Shown here: piece by piece, positions 16,504 through 25,425 of the stretch | How the letters are laid out: every line of letters starts with the position of its first letter | How positions within the stretch are numbered: position 1 is the first letter of the stretch | From: Actinomycetes bacterium | GTDB taxonomy: Bacteria; Actinomycetota; Acidimicrobiia; Acidimicrobiales; RAAP-2 | DNA: 39,789 bases | Direction of reading: 5' to 3' | Assembly (NCBI GenBank): GCA_021831035.1 | Contig: JAKBNL010000018.1 | Span: forward strand, 1-39,789 | Notes under the pieces: generated by a model | Database searches by the model: none | The model's input: only the letters and a program-made list of their open reading frames with translations | What the model was told of the DNA's origin: nothing | Translations under genes and position numbers: made by a program

Positions 16504-17406
16504 ATGGCGCGCGCCGACTCCCCGCCGCCCCCGACCTGGCGTCTCGAGGGCTTCGACGCGACGCTGCGCGCCCGCGAGCGCTCCGCGAACACCCGGCGCG
16601 CCTACCTCGGCGACGTCGCCGACTTCGCCCGTTTCGCCGCCGACCTCGGACTCGACGACCCCGGGGCGGTCACGACCGCCCACCTGCGCCGCTACCTGGC
16701 CGTCCTGACCGAGCGCGGCGACGAGCGCGCCACCCTCCGGCGTCGACGGGCCGGGCTGCGCGCCTACTTCGACTGGCTGGTGGAACGGGGCCACCTGGCC
16801 CAGAGCCCGGCCGCGCGCCTGAGCGCCCCCAAGCCCGCGTCGCGTCTACCGAACCTGGCGAGCCGCGAACAGCTCGACGCGCTGCTCGACGAGGACTGGG
16901 GCGACGACGAGTGGGCCCAGCTCGACCGCGCGGTGTGCGAGGTGCTCTACGGGGCGGGGCTGCGCGTGGGCGAGCTGTGCGGCCTCGACCGCACGAGCGT
17001 CGACTTCACCCAGGGCCTCCTGCGGGTCCTCGGCAAGGGTGACAAGGAGCGGGTCGTCCCGCTGCACCCGCGGGGACTCGCCGCGGTGCGCGCCTGGCTC
17101 GAGGACGGGCGCGAGGAGGCGATCCGACCCGACACCCCCGACGAGGCGCTCTTCCTCAATCGCCGGGGACGGCGGCTGGGGCCGCGCGACGTGCGCCGGA
17201 TCCTCGACCGTCGGGCCCCGGGGGGTCACCTCCACCCCCACGCGCTGCGCCACACCTACGCGACCCACCTGCTCGAGGGCGGCGCCGACCTGCGGGTGGT
17301 CCAAGAGCTCCTCGGTCACGCCAACCTGACGACGACCCAGGTGTACACCCACGTCTCGAAGTCGCGCCTGCAGAACGTGCACCGCCGCACCCACCCGAGG
17401 GGCTGA
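16504..17406 (+). CDS. xerC: Tyrosine recombinase XerC
   Basis: Site-specific recombinase that resolves chromosome dimers at dif. The 300 residues include an N-terminal SAM-like DNA-binding domain (about 11-100) and the catalytic domain. All active-site residues are present: R154 (GAGLRVGEL), K178 (LGKGDKER), H246 and R249 ([14 protein letters not shown]), H272 ([11 protein letters not shown]) and nucleophile Y281 (VYTHVS). Its place immediately before rpsB is the conserved actinobacterial position of chromosomal xerC, which argues against a mobile-element integrase. No dif-like site was recognised nearby. Confidence 0.94.
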   Translation: MARADSPPPPTWRLEGFDATLRARERSANTRRAYLGDVADFARFAADLGLDDPGAVTTAHLRRYLAVLTERGDERATLRRRRAGLRAYFDWLVERGHLAQSPAARLSAPKPASRLPNLASREQLDALLDEDWGDDEWAQLDRAVCEVLYGAGLRVGELCGLDRTSVDFTQGLLRVLGKGDKERVVPLHPRGLAAVRAWLEDGREEAIRPDTPDEALFLNRRGRRLGPRDVRRILDRRAPGGHLHPHALRHTYATHLLEGGADLRVVQELLGHANLTTTQVYTHVSKSRLQNVHRRTHPRG

Positions 17407-17420
17407 CCCGGCCGGTCGAC

Positions 17421-17426
17421 TACTAT
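17421..17426 (+). promoter_or_regulatory. -10 box of the rpsB-tsf operon
   Basis: TACTAT lies 109 nt before the rpsB GTG. The start point would be near 17433, giving a leader of about 100 nt. No clear -35 at 17 nt spacing. Confidence 0.5.
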
Positions 17427-17432
17427 GGACAG

Positions 17433-17535
17433 GCTCTCCCACGGTGGGCGGGCACTGAGCAGTCCCCGTGGATTCGTACGGTCGCCGTTCGCGGTGCTCC
17501 ACGGGGCGTGAGCAACCGAACGGAAGGACATCGAC
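17433..17535 (+). promoter_or_regulatory. Structured rpsB mRNA leader
   Basis: The leader contains a perfect 9-bp helix between CCCCGTGGA (17464-17472) and TCCACGGGG (17498-17506). Inside it a 5-bp hairpin (17483-17487 with 17492-17496, one G-U pair) is capped by a TTCG tetraloop. A Shine-Dalgarno sequence GGAAGGA (17522-17528) follows 15 nt later. S2 leaders are autoregulated in several bacteria; the same role here is inferred from structure and place. Confidence 0.55.
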
Positions 17536-18267
17536 GTGGCCCTGGTCACCCTGCAGGATCTCCTCGACGCCGGCGTGCACTTCGGGCACCAGACTCGTCG
17601 CTGGAACCCCAAGATGCGCCGCTTCATCCTCGGCGAGCGCAACGGGATCTACCTCATCGACCTGCGCAAGACGCTCGCGGGCATCGAGACCTCCTACGCC
17701 TTCGTGCGCGACCTGGTCGCCGGGGGCGGCACGATCCTGTTCGTCGGCACGAAGAAGCAGACCCAGGGGCCGGTGGCCGACTACGCCGCGGCCTGCGGCA
17801 TGCCCTACGTCAACCAGCGCTGGCTGGGCGGGATGCTGACGAACTTCTCGACCGTCCACGGCCGGGTGCGTCGCCTGGTCGAGCTGCGCCAGATGGAGCG
17901 GGCCGGCGACTTCGCCAACATGCCCAAGCGCGAGGCGCTTCGCCACTCGCGCGAGCTCGAGAAGCTCGACCGCAACCTCGCGGGCATCGCCGCGCTGGAG
18001 CGCGTGCCCGACGCTGTCTTCGTGATCGACACGAAGAAGGAGCACATCGCGGTCACCGAGGCGCGCAAGCTCGGACTCCCGGTCGTCGCGGTCGTCGACA
18101 CGAACTGCGACCCCGACCTGATCGACTACGTGATCCCGGGCAACGACGACGCCATCCGCGCCGGCGCCCTGATGTGCAAGCTGGTGGCCGAGGCGGTCGT
18201 CGAGGGTCGCTACATCCGCCACAACCGCCCCGCCGGCGCGCCCGTGACCGCCTCGACGGGCGCCTGA
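17536..18267 (+). CDS. rpsB: 30S ribosomal protein S2
   Basis: Small-subunit protein needed for S1 docking and initiation. The 243 residues start [19 protein letters not shown], followed by the conserved [11 protein letters not shown] and [11 protein letters not shown]. Other signatures are [13 protein letters not shown] and the late IVDTNCDP-type segment ([21 protein letters not shown]). The GTG at 17536 is supported by GGAAGGA 7 nt upstream. The gene is 27 bp upstream of tsf, the universal rpsB-tsf pair. Confidence 0.98.
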   Translation: MALVTLQDLLDAGVHFGHQTRRWNPKMRRFILGERNGIYLIDLRKTLAGIETSYAFVRDLVAGGGTILFVGTKKQTQGPVADYAAACGMPYVNQRWLGGMLTNFSTVHGRVRRLVELRQMERAGDFANMPKREALRHSRELEKLDRNLAGIAALERVPDAVFVIDTKKEHIAVTEARKLGLPVVAVVDTNCDPDLIDYVIPGNDDAIRAGALMCKLVAEAVVEGRYIRHNRPAGAPVTASTGA

Positions 18268-18294
18268 ACCCGAGACCCACAAGGAGAGAGCAAG

Positions 18295-19086
18295 GTGACG
18301 ATCACCGCGAAGGACGTGCAGGCGCTGCGTCAGGCCACCGGCGTCGGCATGATGGACGCGAAGAGGGCCCTCGAGGAGAACGGGGGCGACATGGAGGCCG
18401 CCACGAAGTGGCTACGCGTCCAGGGACTCGCCTCGGCGGCCAAGCGGGCCGACCGCGAGGCCGGTGAGGGGTGCGTGGCCGTCGTGCGCGACGGCGCCGT
18501 CGCCGGGATCGTCGAGCTGCGCTGCGAGACCGACTTCGTCGCGAAGTCCGAGGAGTTCGTGGCGCTGGCCGACCAGATCGCCGCGCGCGTCTGCGAGGCG
18601 GGCGAGGGATCCGTGGCCGAGTTCCGCGAGGCCCTGGAACGGCTCCTGACCACCCTCAAGGAGAACATCTCGGTCGGACGGGTCGTCCGGCTCGAGGCCG
18701 GGCCGGGCGAGGTCGTCGACACCTACCTCCATCAGCAGTCGGGCCGGGGGGTGAACGCGGTGGCCGTGGTGGTGGCCGGGGCCAGCGAGGAGACGGCCCA
18801 CGAGTTGGCGGTACACATCGCTTTCGCCCGCCCGCTCTACCTGACCCGCGAGGAGGTACCGGCCGCCGACGTCGAGGCCGAGCGGCGCACGATCGAGGAG
18901 ATCACCCGCAACGAGGGCAAGCCGGAGGCGGCGGTGCCCAAGATCGTCGAGGGCCGTCTCAACGCCTGGTACAAGGAACGGGTCCTGCCCGAGCAGCCCT
19001 ACGTGAAGGACGAGAAGGAGACGGTGGCCCAGTTCCTCGGCGACGCGCGGGTGCGCGCGTTCGCCCAGGTCGTCATCGGCGCGTAA
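18295..19086 (+). CDS. tsf: Translation elongation factor Ts
   Basis: Guanine nucleotide exchange factor for EF-Tu. The 263 residues comprise the N-terminal UBA-like module ([21 protein letters not shown] region), the signature [15 protein letters not shown] in the core, and two dimerisation-like subdomains ending [16 protein letters not shown]. The GTG start has AAGGAGAG (18281-18288) 6 nt upstream. It lies between rpsB and pyrH as expected. Confidence 0.97.
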   Translation: MTITAKDVQALRQATGVGMMDAKRALEENGGDMEAATKWLRVQGLASAAKRADREAGEGCVAVVRDGAVAGIVELRCETDFVAKSEEFVALADQIAARVCEAGEGSVAEFREALERLLTTLKENISVGRVVRLEAGPGEVVDTYLHQQSGRGVNAVAVVVAGASEETAHELAVHIAFARPLYLTREEVPAADVEAERRTIEEITRNEGKPEAAVPKIVEGRLNAWYKERVLPEQPYVKDEKETVAQFLGDARVRAFAQVVIGA

Positions 19087-19088
19087 CC

Positions 19089-19799
19089 GTGCGCCGGGTC
19101 GTCTTGAAGCTCTCGGGCGAGGCCCTGGCGTCGGCCGCCAGCGACGAGACGATCGACGCGACCACCGTCGACTTCCTGGCGCGCGAGATCGCCGCGGCGA
19201 TGGACCGCGGCGGTCTCGAGCTCGCCGTGGTCGTCGGTGGCGGCAACATCTGGCGGGGGGCGACGGGCGCGATGGCCGGGATGAACCGGGCCTCGTCGGA
19301 CATCATGGGCATGCTCGGCACGGTCATCAACGCGCTGGCCCTCCAGGACGCCATCGAGAGCCACGGACGCCCGACGCGGGTCATGACCGCGCTCTCGATG
19401 GACCAGGTCGCCGAGCCCTACATCCGCCGGCGCGCCGTGCGCCACCTCGAGAAGGGTCGCGTGGTGATCTTCGCGGCCGGTATGGGCAACCCCTACTTCA
19501 CCACCGACACCCCGGCCGCCCAGCGCGCGGCCGAGATCGAGGCCGACGTCGTCTTGAAGGGCACCCACGGCGGCGTGGACGGCGTCTACGACGTCGACCC
19601 GCGGGCCCACGCCGACGCCGTGCGCTTCGACGAGCTCTCCTTCGACGAGGTGATCGCCCGGGACCTTCGGGTGATGGACATGACCGCGATCACCTTCTGT
19701 AAGGACAACCGTTTGCCCATCCGCGTCTTCGACCTGATGGCCCCGGGGAACCTCGGGCGAGCCCTCGACGGGGCGCCCGTCGGTACGCTGGTGAGGTAA
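19089..19799 (+). CDS. pyrH: UMP kinase
   Basis: Phosphorylates UMP to UDP; a hexameric amino acid kinase-fold enzyme of bacterial type. The 236 residues show KLSGEAL near the start, the GGGNIWRG glycine loop (about 54-61), [21 protein letters not shown] in the core, and [23 protein letters not shown] for UMP binding. The GTG at 19089 follows the tsf stop by 2 bp; the longer frame is a shadow of tsf. The stop TAA overlaps the frr ATG by one base. Confidence 0.97.
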   Translation: MRRVVLKLSGEALASAASDETIDATTVDFLAREIAAAMDRGGLELAVVVGGGNIWRGATGAMAGMNRASSDIMGMLGTVINALALQDAIESHGRPTRVMTALSMDQVAEPYIRRRAVRHLEKGRVVIFAAGMGNPYFTTDTPAAQRAAEIEADVVLKGTHGGVDGVYDVDPRAHADAVRFDELSFDEVIARDLRVMDMTAITFCKDNRLPIRVFDLMAPGNLGRALDGAPVGTLVR

Positions 19800-20368
19800 T
19801 GGAGAGCGACCTCGTGGAGATGGTGCTCGCGGACACCCGCGACCGCATGGCCAAGGCGCTCGATCACGTCCGCGCCGAGTTCGCCACCGTGCGCACCGGT
19901 CGCGCCTCGTCGGCGCTCGTCGAGGGGGTGCTCGTCGACTACTACGGGACCGAGACGCCCCTCAAGCAGCTGGCCAACTTCTCGGTGCCCGAGCCCCGCC
20001 TCCTCGTCGTCTCGCCGTTCGATAAGGGGTCGATCAACGCGATCGAAAAGGCGATCTCCACGGCCGACCTCGGCCTCACCCCGAGCAACGACGGTCAGGT
20101 GATCCGCCTCTCGTTCCCGGTCCTGACCGAGGAGCGCCGCCGGGAGTTCGTCAAGCTGGTCAAGCAGCGCGCCGAGGAGGGGCGGGTGGCGATCCGCGGC
20201 GTGCGTCGCCACGCTCGCCAGGAGCTCGAGGGCCTCGAGAAGGAGAACGAGATCTCGAGCGACGAGCTCGAGCGCGTCGAGAAGGTGCTCGAGAAGATCA
20301 CCCAGGACGGGGTGGCCGCGGTCGACGCGCTCCTCGCGCACAAGGAGCAAGAGCTCCTTGAGGTCTGA
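19799..20368 (+). CDS. frr: Ribosome recycling factor
   Basis: Splits post-termination ribosomes together with EF-G. The 189 residues have normal RRF features: the helical domain ends and the small domain between, with VRTGRASSALVEGVLVDYYGTETPL (about 37-61), the SINAIEKAI segment, and the long C-terminal coiled helix with basic and acidic repeats. The ATG overlaps the pyrH stop (TAATG), with GTGAGG upstream, so translation is coupled. cdsA follows after 10 bp. Confidence 0.97.
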   Translation: MESDLVEMVLADTRDRMAKALDHVRAEFATVRTGRASSALVEGVLVDYYGTETPLKQLANFSVPEPRLLVVSPFDKGSINAIEKAISTADLGLTPSNDGQVIRLSFPVLTEERRREFVKLVKQRAEEGRVAIRGVRRHARQELEGLEKENEISSDELERVEKVLEKITQDGVAAVDALLAHKEQELLEV

Positions 20369-20378
20369 CGGAGAGTCG

Positions 20379-21677
20379 ATGGACGAGCCGACCGGCGAGT
20401 TCCCCGCGGCCGAGACCGACGAGCCCCGCGTGACCATCACGGGGGCCACCCCGGCCGGGGAACTCGTCGACGACCTGCCGACGATCGACCCCTCGACCCT
20501 GCTGCCGCACTGGACCGAGGCGCCGACCGGCCAGGTGCCGATCGTCGTCGCCCGCGAGGCCGCGTCCGCGGACGACCCGTGGTCGGGGATCCCGGCGCCG
20601 GCCTGGCGCGAGGGCGAGGCCGACTGGGTGGCCCACGAGGAGCAGTTCGACACCTCGATGCTCGCGGGCGCCGAGCGCGCCGAGACGGGTCGGCCCTGGG
20701 AGTTCGACGTGGTCGACGAGTCGGTCGCGCCCGTTGCCGCCGAGGAGCCCGAGTGGCTCGAGCCGGCGCGCCCCGAGCCCGGGACCGCCCCCGTGGGGCG
20801 GACCCGTCGCCGGCCGTCCGCCAACCCGCTCGCCGGCCGGGCCGTGCGCCAGGCCCCGGCGACGAGCTCGGTGGCCCGGGCCGTCCTCACCGGGGTGCTG
20901 CTCGCGGTCGTCGTCTTCGCCTTCTTCGTCGCCGGCCCGCTGCCGCTGACCGCCCTCGTGGTCGTGGTGCTGGCCGTCGCGAGCGGTGAGGCCCTCGCCG
21001 GCTTCCGCTCGGTCGGGGCCCACCCGGCCACCGTGCTCGGCCTGGTCGCGGTGGTGACCCTCGGGGTCGCGGTCTACAACAAGGGGCTGGTCGCCGTCGG
21101 CCCGGTGACGGTCCTGCTCGTGGTGCTGGGCTTCGTCTGGTACATGTCGGCCGAGCGAACGATCGACGTGCTCGACGGGCTCGGGGTGACCGTCTTCGTC
21201 TACGCCTGGGTGGGCGTGCTCGGCGCCTACGCCGTCGCCCTGCTCGCGCCGTCGTCCTTCGCCGACCGTCACGGGCTGGCCTACCTCTTCGGCGCCGTGG
21301 TCATCGTGATCGGCAACGACACCGGGGCCCTGTTCACCGGGCGGTGGCTCGGCAAGCACCCCCTCAGCGCTCGGCTCTCGCCGAACAAGACGGTCGAGGG
21401 GCTCGTCGGCGGGACCGTGCTCGCGCTCGTCTTCGGGGCCATCATCGTCCCGCTGGTCTCGCCCTGGACCCTCACGCGCGGCGTGGAGTTCGCGGTCGTC
21501 CTCTCGATCGTGACGCCACTGGGCGACCTCTTCGAGTCGATGGTCAAGCGCACCCTGGGCGTGAAGGACCTCGGCCGGCTCCTCCCGGGCCACGGCGGGC
21601 TGCTCGACCGGATCGACGGCCTCTTGTTCGCCCTGCCGACGACGTACTACCTGTTGCACGTCCTGTCGATGCACTGA
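20379..21677 (+). CDS. cdsA: Phosphatidate cytidylyltransferase with long cytosolic N-terminus
   Basis: Makes CDP-diacylglycerol, the precursor of all phospholipids, in the inner membrane. The 432 residues include about 165 N-terminal residues that are acidic, Pro/Ala/Glu-rich and without membrane segments, then some eight or nine membrane helices. The family signature is intact near residues 388-412: SMVKRTLGVKDLGRLLPGHG followed by GLLDRID, with the metal-binding KD at 396-397. The ATG at 20379 follows GGAGAG; a TTG at 20358 is possible. CdsA proteins are normally under 300 residues in many bacteria, so the extension is notable. The stop overlaps the dxr ATG (TGATG). Confidence 0.94.
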   Translation: MDEPTGEFPAAETDEPRVTITGATPAGELVDDLPTIDPSTLLPHWTEAPTGQVPIVVAREAASADDPWSGIPAPAWREGEADWVAHEEQFDTSMLAGAERAETGRPWEFDVVDESVAPVAAEEPEWLEPARPEPGTAPVGRTRRRPSANPLAGRAVRQAPATSSVARAVLTGVLLAVVVFAFFVAGPLPLTALVVVVLAVASGEALAGFRSVGAHPATVLGLVAVVTLGVAVYNKGLVAVGPVTVLLVVLGFVWYMSAERTIDVLDGLGVTVFVYAWVGVLGAYAVALLAPSSFADRHGLAYLFGAVVIVIGNDTGALFTGRWLGKHPLSARLSPNKTVEGLVGGTVLALVFGAIIVPLVSPWTLTRGVEFAVVLSIVTPLGDLFESMVKRTLGVKDLGRLLPGHGGLLDRIDGLLFALPTTYYLLHVLSMH

Positions 21678-22843
21678 TGGCCGACGCCCGGCGCAGCGTG
21701 GCCCTGCTCGGGGCGACCGGGTCGATCGGCGAGCAGACGCTCGACGTGCTGCGCCTGGAGCCCGAGCGCTTCGAGCTCGTGGCGATCGCCGGTGGGGAGC
21801 GGCTGGAGCGGCTGGCCGAGATCGCCAAGGAGTTCGGCGTGGCTCGGGTCGGCGTGCGCACCGACGCGCACCGCGCCCGACTGGCCGAACTGGTCGACGC
21901 GTCGGTCGAGATCGTGGTGGGCGACGTCGGCCTCGAGGCGCTGGCCGGTTCGGCCGACGTGGTCGTGAATGCCGTGCTCGGCTTCGCGGGTCTGCCGGTC
22001 ACCCTGGGGGCGCTGCGCTCCGGCAAGCGCCTGGCGCTGGCGAACAAGGAGTCCCTGGTGGCGGCGGCACCCCTCGTCGAGGCGGTCCGCACCACCCCCG
22101 GCGCCGAGCTCTGGCCCGTCGACTCCGAGCACTGCGCGATCCACCAGTGCCTCGGCGGCGCCGCGGCGACCCCCGGTCACCCCGACGTGCGCCGCCTGCT
22201 CATCACGGGATCGGGCGGGCCGTTCCGCGGCCGGGACCGCGCGAGCCTGGCGCGGGTCACCCGCGAGGAGGCGCTGGCCCACCCCACCTGGCGCATGGGC
22301 GAGAAGATCACCGTCGACTCCTCCACGCTCATGAACAAGGGGCTCGAGGTCCTCGAGGCGAGTGCCCTCTTCGGCGTGGGGGTGGAGCGGATCGAGGTCG
22401 TGATCAACCCCCAGTCGGTCGTGCACTCGATGGTCGAGTTCGTCGACGGCGCGGTGTTGGCCCAGCTCTCGCGGCCCGACATGCGCCTGGCGATCGCCTA
22501 CTGCCTCGGCGCGCCCGAGCGGCTCGGCCACGCCTTCGGCGCGATCGACTTCACGGCGGGCCTCACGTTGACCTTCGAGGCGCCCGACCGAGCCACCTTC
22601 CCGGCCCTCGACCTGGCCTACGACGCGGCCCGCGCCGGGGGCGTCGCCCCGGCGTGGCTCAACGCGGCGAACGAGGTCGCCGTCGAGGCCTTCCTGGCCG
22701 GGGGTCTCGCGTGGGGCGACATCGTGCGCGTCGTCGCCGCGGCGATGGACCGCTGTCCCGGCGGGCCGCTCACCACCCTCGAGGAGTTGCGCGGTCACGA
22801 CACGGCCGCCCGGGCCGCGGCGACCGCTAGCCTCCCCGGATGA
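21677..22843 (+). CDS. dxr: 1-deoxy-D-xylulose 5-phosphate reductoisomerase
   Basis: Second step of the MEP isoprenoid pathway, forming MEP with NADPH. The 388 residues match the family. Signatures: GATGSIG at 12-18 for NADPH, LALANKESLVAA, the metal site in PVDSEHCAI (D149, E151), and ITVDSSTLMNKGLEV. The ATG overlaps the cdsA stop by one base; the open frame upstream is a shadow. rlmN, often found between cdsA and dxr, is absent here. The last 16 bases before the stop contain a -10-like box for rseP. Confidence 0.97.
   Translation: MADARRSVALLGATGSIGEQTLDVLRLEPERFELVAIAGGERLERLAEIAKEFGVARVGVRTDAHRARLAELVDASVEIVVGDVGLEALAGSADVVVNAVLGFAGLPVTLGALRSGKRLALANKESLVAAAPLVEAVRTTPGAELWPVDSEHCAIHQCLGGAAATPGHPDVRRLLITGSGGPFRGRDRASLARVTREEALAHPTWRMGEKITVDSSTLMNKGLEVLEASALFGVGVERIEVVINPQSVVHSMVEFVDGAVLAQLSRPDMRLAIAYCLGAPERLGHAFGAIDFTAGLTLTFEAPDRATFPALDLAYDAARAGGVAPAWLNAANEVAVEAFLAGGLAWGDIVRVVAAAMDRCPGGPLTTLEELRGHDTAARAAATASLPG
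22828..22833 (+). promoter_or_regulatory. -10 box inside dxr, leaderless start of rseP
   Basis: TAGCCT ends 6 nt before the rseP ATG (22840), within the final codons of dxr. It would let rseP be expressed apart from the cdsA-dxr transcript. Confidence 0.55.
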
Positions 22844-24126
22844 CCTCGCCGGTCCCCGCGGCGCCGAGCGCGGCGCCCACCGAGGAGCGCGTCTCGCCGC
22901 TCGTGTTCGGCGCGATCGTCGTGGCGCTGGTGATCCTGCTCGTGGCGACGGTCGGGTGGGCCCTGCCCGTGGTGATCCTCGCCGTGTTGTTCATGGTCAT
23001 GTTCCACGAGTTCGGCCACTACATCACCGCCAAGCGCGCCGGGCTGCTGGTGACGGACTTCTTCGTGGGCTTCGGGCCGATCGTCTGGTCGACGAGGGTG
23101 GGCGAGACGCGCTACGGCGTGCGGGCCATCCCGCTGGGGGGCTACGTCAAGGTCCCCGGGATGACCTGGAGCGACCCGGTCGACCCGGCGATAGAGCCGC
23201 GCACGTACCGTCAGGCCTCGTACCCCAAGCGCGTGCTGTTCGCAGCCGCGGGCTCGCTCATGCACGGCGTGTTGGCCCTCGTGATCGCCTGGGCGTCGCT
23301 CGCCTTCATCGGGGTGCCCTCGGCCAGCCACGTGGGGGTGACGGCGCTCAGCACGTTCCAGGGCCAGCGCGAGACCCCGGCCCAGCGGGCCGGACTGCGG
23401 GTGGGGGACCGGATCGTCGCGGTCGACGGGCACCCGATCACCGACGCGACGACCCTCGCGCGACTGATCCACCGCAGCGTCGGGGTGCCCCTCACCCTCG
23501 TGGTCGAGCGCGCCGGCCGGCGCCTCACCCTGCACGCCACCCCGGTCAACGGCCAGCACGTCGAGGTGAACGGCCAGCCCCTCGACACCTCCGCCACGCC
23601 CGAGGGCTTCCTCGGGATCGAGGTGGGGGCGCTCAGCGTGCGCGACTCGGTGGTCGGGGCGGTCCCCCACGCCGCCAGCGAGCTCGGCTCGATCGTCGTG
23701 GCCTCGGTGAAGGGCCTGGTCCACGTCTTTACCCCGCACGAGTTCGCGAGCCTCTACCACCAGGTGACCTCGGCCTCGGCGGCCCAGAACCGCCAGAACC
23801 AGCTCAACCGGCCCGAGTCGATCGTCGGGGTGGTGCGCATCGCCGTCCAGGGGGCCCGCTACGGGGTCGGCACGCTGCTCACGATCCTGATGGCGGTGAA
23901 CGTCTTCGTGGGCGTCTTCAACCTCTTCCCGATCCTGCCGCTCGACGGCGGCTACATCGCGATCGCCACCTACGAACGGCTCCGCTCGCGCCGAGGCCGG
24001 CCCTACCACGCCGACGTCAAACGTCTCCTGCCGGTGATCTACGCCTTCGTGGCCGTGCTCGGGGTCCTGTTCGCGGCCACTTTGTACCTCGACATCGTCC
24101 ACCCCATCGCCAACCCCTTCGGCTAG
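22840..24126 (+). CDS. rseP: Site-2 protease, RseP-type M50 zinc metalloprotease
   Basis: Intramembrane protease that cuts anti-sigma factors and other membrane substrates. The 428 residues have a membrane helix at about 20-40, the zinc motif HEFGH (56-60) in the next helix, a PDZ domain (about 165-245, with ERAGRRLTL and GVPLTLVV), and the third zinc ligand D369 in NLFPILPLDGGYI. A final membrane helix precedes the C-terminus. The ATG overlaps the dxr stop (ATGA). In actinobacteria this gene, Rip1 in mycobacteria, sits between dxr and ispG, as here. Confidence 0.95.
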   Translation: MTSPVPAAPSAAPTEERVSPLVFGAIVVALVILLVATVGWALPVVILAVLFMVMFHEFGHYITAKRAGLLVTDFFVGFGPIVWSTRVGETRYGVRAIPLGGYVKVPGMTWSDPVDPAIEPRTYRQASYPKRVLFAAAGSLMHGVLALVIAWASLAFIGVPSASHVGVTALSTFQGQRETPAQRAGLRVGDRIVAVDGHPITDATTLARLIHRSVGVPLTLVVERAGRRLTLHATPVNGQHVEVNGQPLDTSATPEGFLGIEVGALSVRDSVVGAVPHAASELGSIVVASVKGLVHVFTPHEFASLYHQVTSASAAQNRQNQLNRPESIVGVVRIAVQGARYGVGTLLTILMAVNVFVGVFNLFPILPLDGGYIAIATYERLRSRRGRPYHADVKRLLPVIYAFVAVLGVLFAATLYLDIVHPIANPFG

Positions 24127-24152
24127 GGGGACCGACCCCGCGTCGGCCACGG

Positions 24153-24158
24153 CAGAAT
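24153..24158 (+). promoter_or_regulatory. -10-like box, leaderless start of ispG
   Basis: CAGAAT (one mismatch to TANNNT at the first base) ends 6 nt before the GTG at 24165. Confidence 0.4.
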
Positions 24159-24164
24159 GGGGAC

Positions 24165-25397
24165 GTGGACGTGACCTCGAGCCCTCTCAGCCCGCGCCGG
24201 CCGACCCGTCAGATCCACGTGGGCGCGGTGGCCGTCGGGGGCGGGGCGCCGATCTCGGTCCAGTCGATGACCACGACCAAGACCGCCGACGTCGAGGGCA
24301 CTCTCCAGCAGGTCTACGCCCTGGCGGCCAACGGTGCGGACATCGTGCGCTGCACCTGCAACGAGCGTGCCGCCGCCGAGGGACTGGCCCAGATCGTGCC
24401 GCGCTCGCCGGTGCCGATCGTGGCCGACATCCACTTCCACGTCGAGATGGCTCTGGCCGCGCTCGAGGCCGGAGTGCACGGGCTGCGGCTCAACCCCGGC
24501 AACCTGCGCAAACCCGAGGAGATCAAGCTCGTGGCGCGCGAGGCCAAGGACCGCGGCGTGCCGATTCGCATCGGGGTGAACGCCGGGTCGCTGCACCCGG
24601 AGATCTACGAGCGCTTCGGCGGAGCCACCCCTGAGGCCCTGGTCGAGTCGGCCCGCCTCGAGCTCGCCTACTTCGAAGAGGTCGGCTTCGAGGACGTCAA
24701 GATCTCGGTCAAGGCTTCGTCGGTCGCCACGATGATCGCCGCCTACCGGCTGGCCTCAGAGACCTTCGACCACCCCTTGCACCTCGGGGTGACCGAGGCG
24801 GGACCCCTCCCGGGCGGCCTGCTCAAGGCGACCGCCGGAATCGCCACGCTGCTCGCCGAGGGCATCGGCGATACCCTGCGCTATTCGCTCACGGCCGACC
24901 CGGTCGAGGAAGCCCGCGCCGGCCGACAGCTCCTCGAGTCACTGGGACTGCGCGAGCGCAAGGGCCTCGACCTGATCGCCTGCCCGAGTTGCGGACGGGC
25001 CGAGATCGACGTCATCGCCGTGGCCACGCGGGCCCAGGCGGCCCTCGAGGAGATGCACGTGCCCCTGCAGGTGGCGGTGATGGGCTGTGTGGTGAACGGT
25101 CCGGGCGAGGCCCGTCACGCCGACCTCGGCATCGCGGCCGGGCGCCACCGGGGGCACCTGTTCATCCGGGGCCAGATCGTGCGGGTCGTCCCCGAGGACG
25201 AGATGGTCGACGCGCTCGTGGACGAGGCGCGCCGCATCGTCGACGAGGGGGTCGAGGCCCGCCTGGCCGCGCGCGACGAGGGGGCCGAGGCCGCGGCCGC
25301 GGCCGATCGGGCCGACCTGCTCGACGCCCAGGGGGCCGACGCCAACCGCGCCGGAGCGCGCATCGAGAGGATCCGGGCCCGGGTCGAACACGAGTAG
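24165..25397 (+). CDS. ispG: (E)-4-hydroxy-3-methylbut-2-enyl diphosphate synthase
   Basis: Iron-sulfur enzyme of the MEP pathway that converts MEcPP to HMBPP. The 410 residues show the TIM-barrel part beginning TRQIHVGAVAVGGGAPISVQ, then VPIVADIHFH and GLRLNPGN. The [4Fe-4S] ligands are C273 and C276 (CPSCGR), C308 (GCVVNGPGEA) and the family glutamate E315. The C-terminal 50 residues are acidic and Ala-rich. I set the start at GTG 24165 because of the -10-like box; GTG 24171 is an alternative, and the longer frame is a shadow of rseP. Confidence 0.96.
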   Translation: MDVTSSPLSPRRPTRQIHVGAVAVGGGAPISVQSMTTTKTADVEGTLQQVYALAANGADIVRCTCNERAAAEGLAQIVPRSPVPIVADIHFHVEMALAALEAGVHGLRLNPGNLRKPEEIKLVAREAKDRGVPIRIGVNAGSLHPEIYERFGGATPEALVESARLELAYFEEVGFEDVKISVKASSVATMIAAYRLASETFDHPLHLGVTEAGPLPGGLLKATAGIATLLAEGIGDTLRYSLTADPVEEARAGRQLLESLGLRERKGLDLIACPSCGRAEIDVIAVATRAQAALEEMHVPLQVAVMGCVVNGPGEARHADLGIAAGRHRGHLFIRGQIVRVVPEDEMVDALVDEARRIVDEGVEARLAARDEGAEAAAAADRADLLDAQGADANRAGARIERIRARVEHE

Positions 25398-25400
25398 CCT
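25395..25400 (+). promoter_or_regulatory. Candidate -10 box of proS
   Basis: TAGCCT overlaps the ispG stop codon. A start point near 25407 would give a leader of about 19 nt containing the Shine-Dalgarno sequence AAGAGGAGGGA (25414-25424). Confidence 0.4.
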
Positions 25401-25425
25401 CGGGCGAACCCGCAAGAGGAGGGAC

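Noticed and set aside
16504..17406. Integrase of a mobile element.
   Set aside because: The length, active-site set and place before rpsB fit chromosomal XerC; there are no att-like repeats, phage genes or composition change around it.
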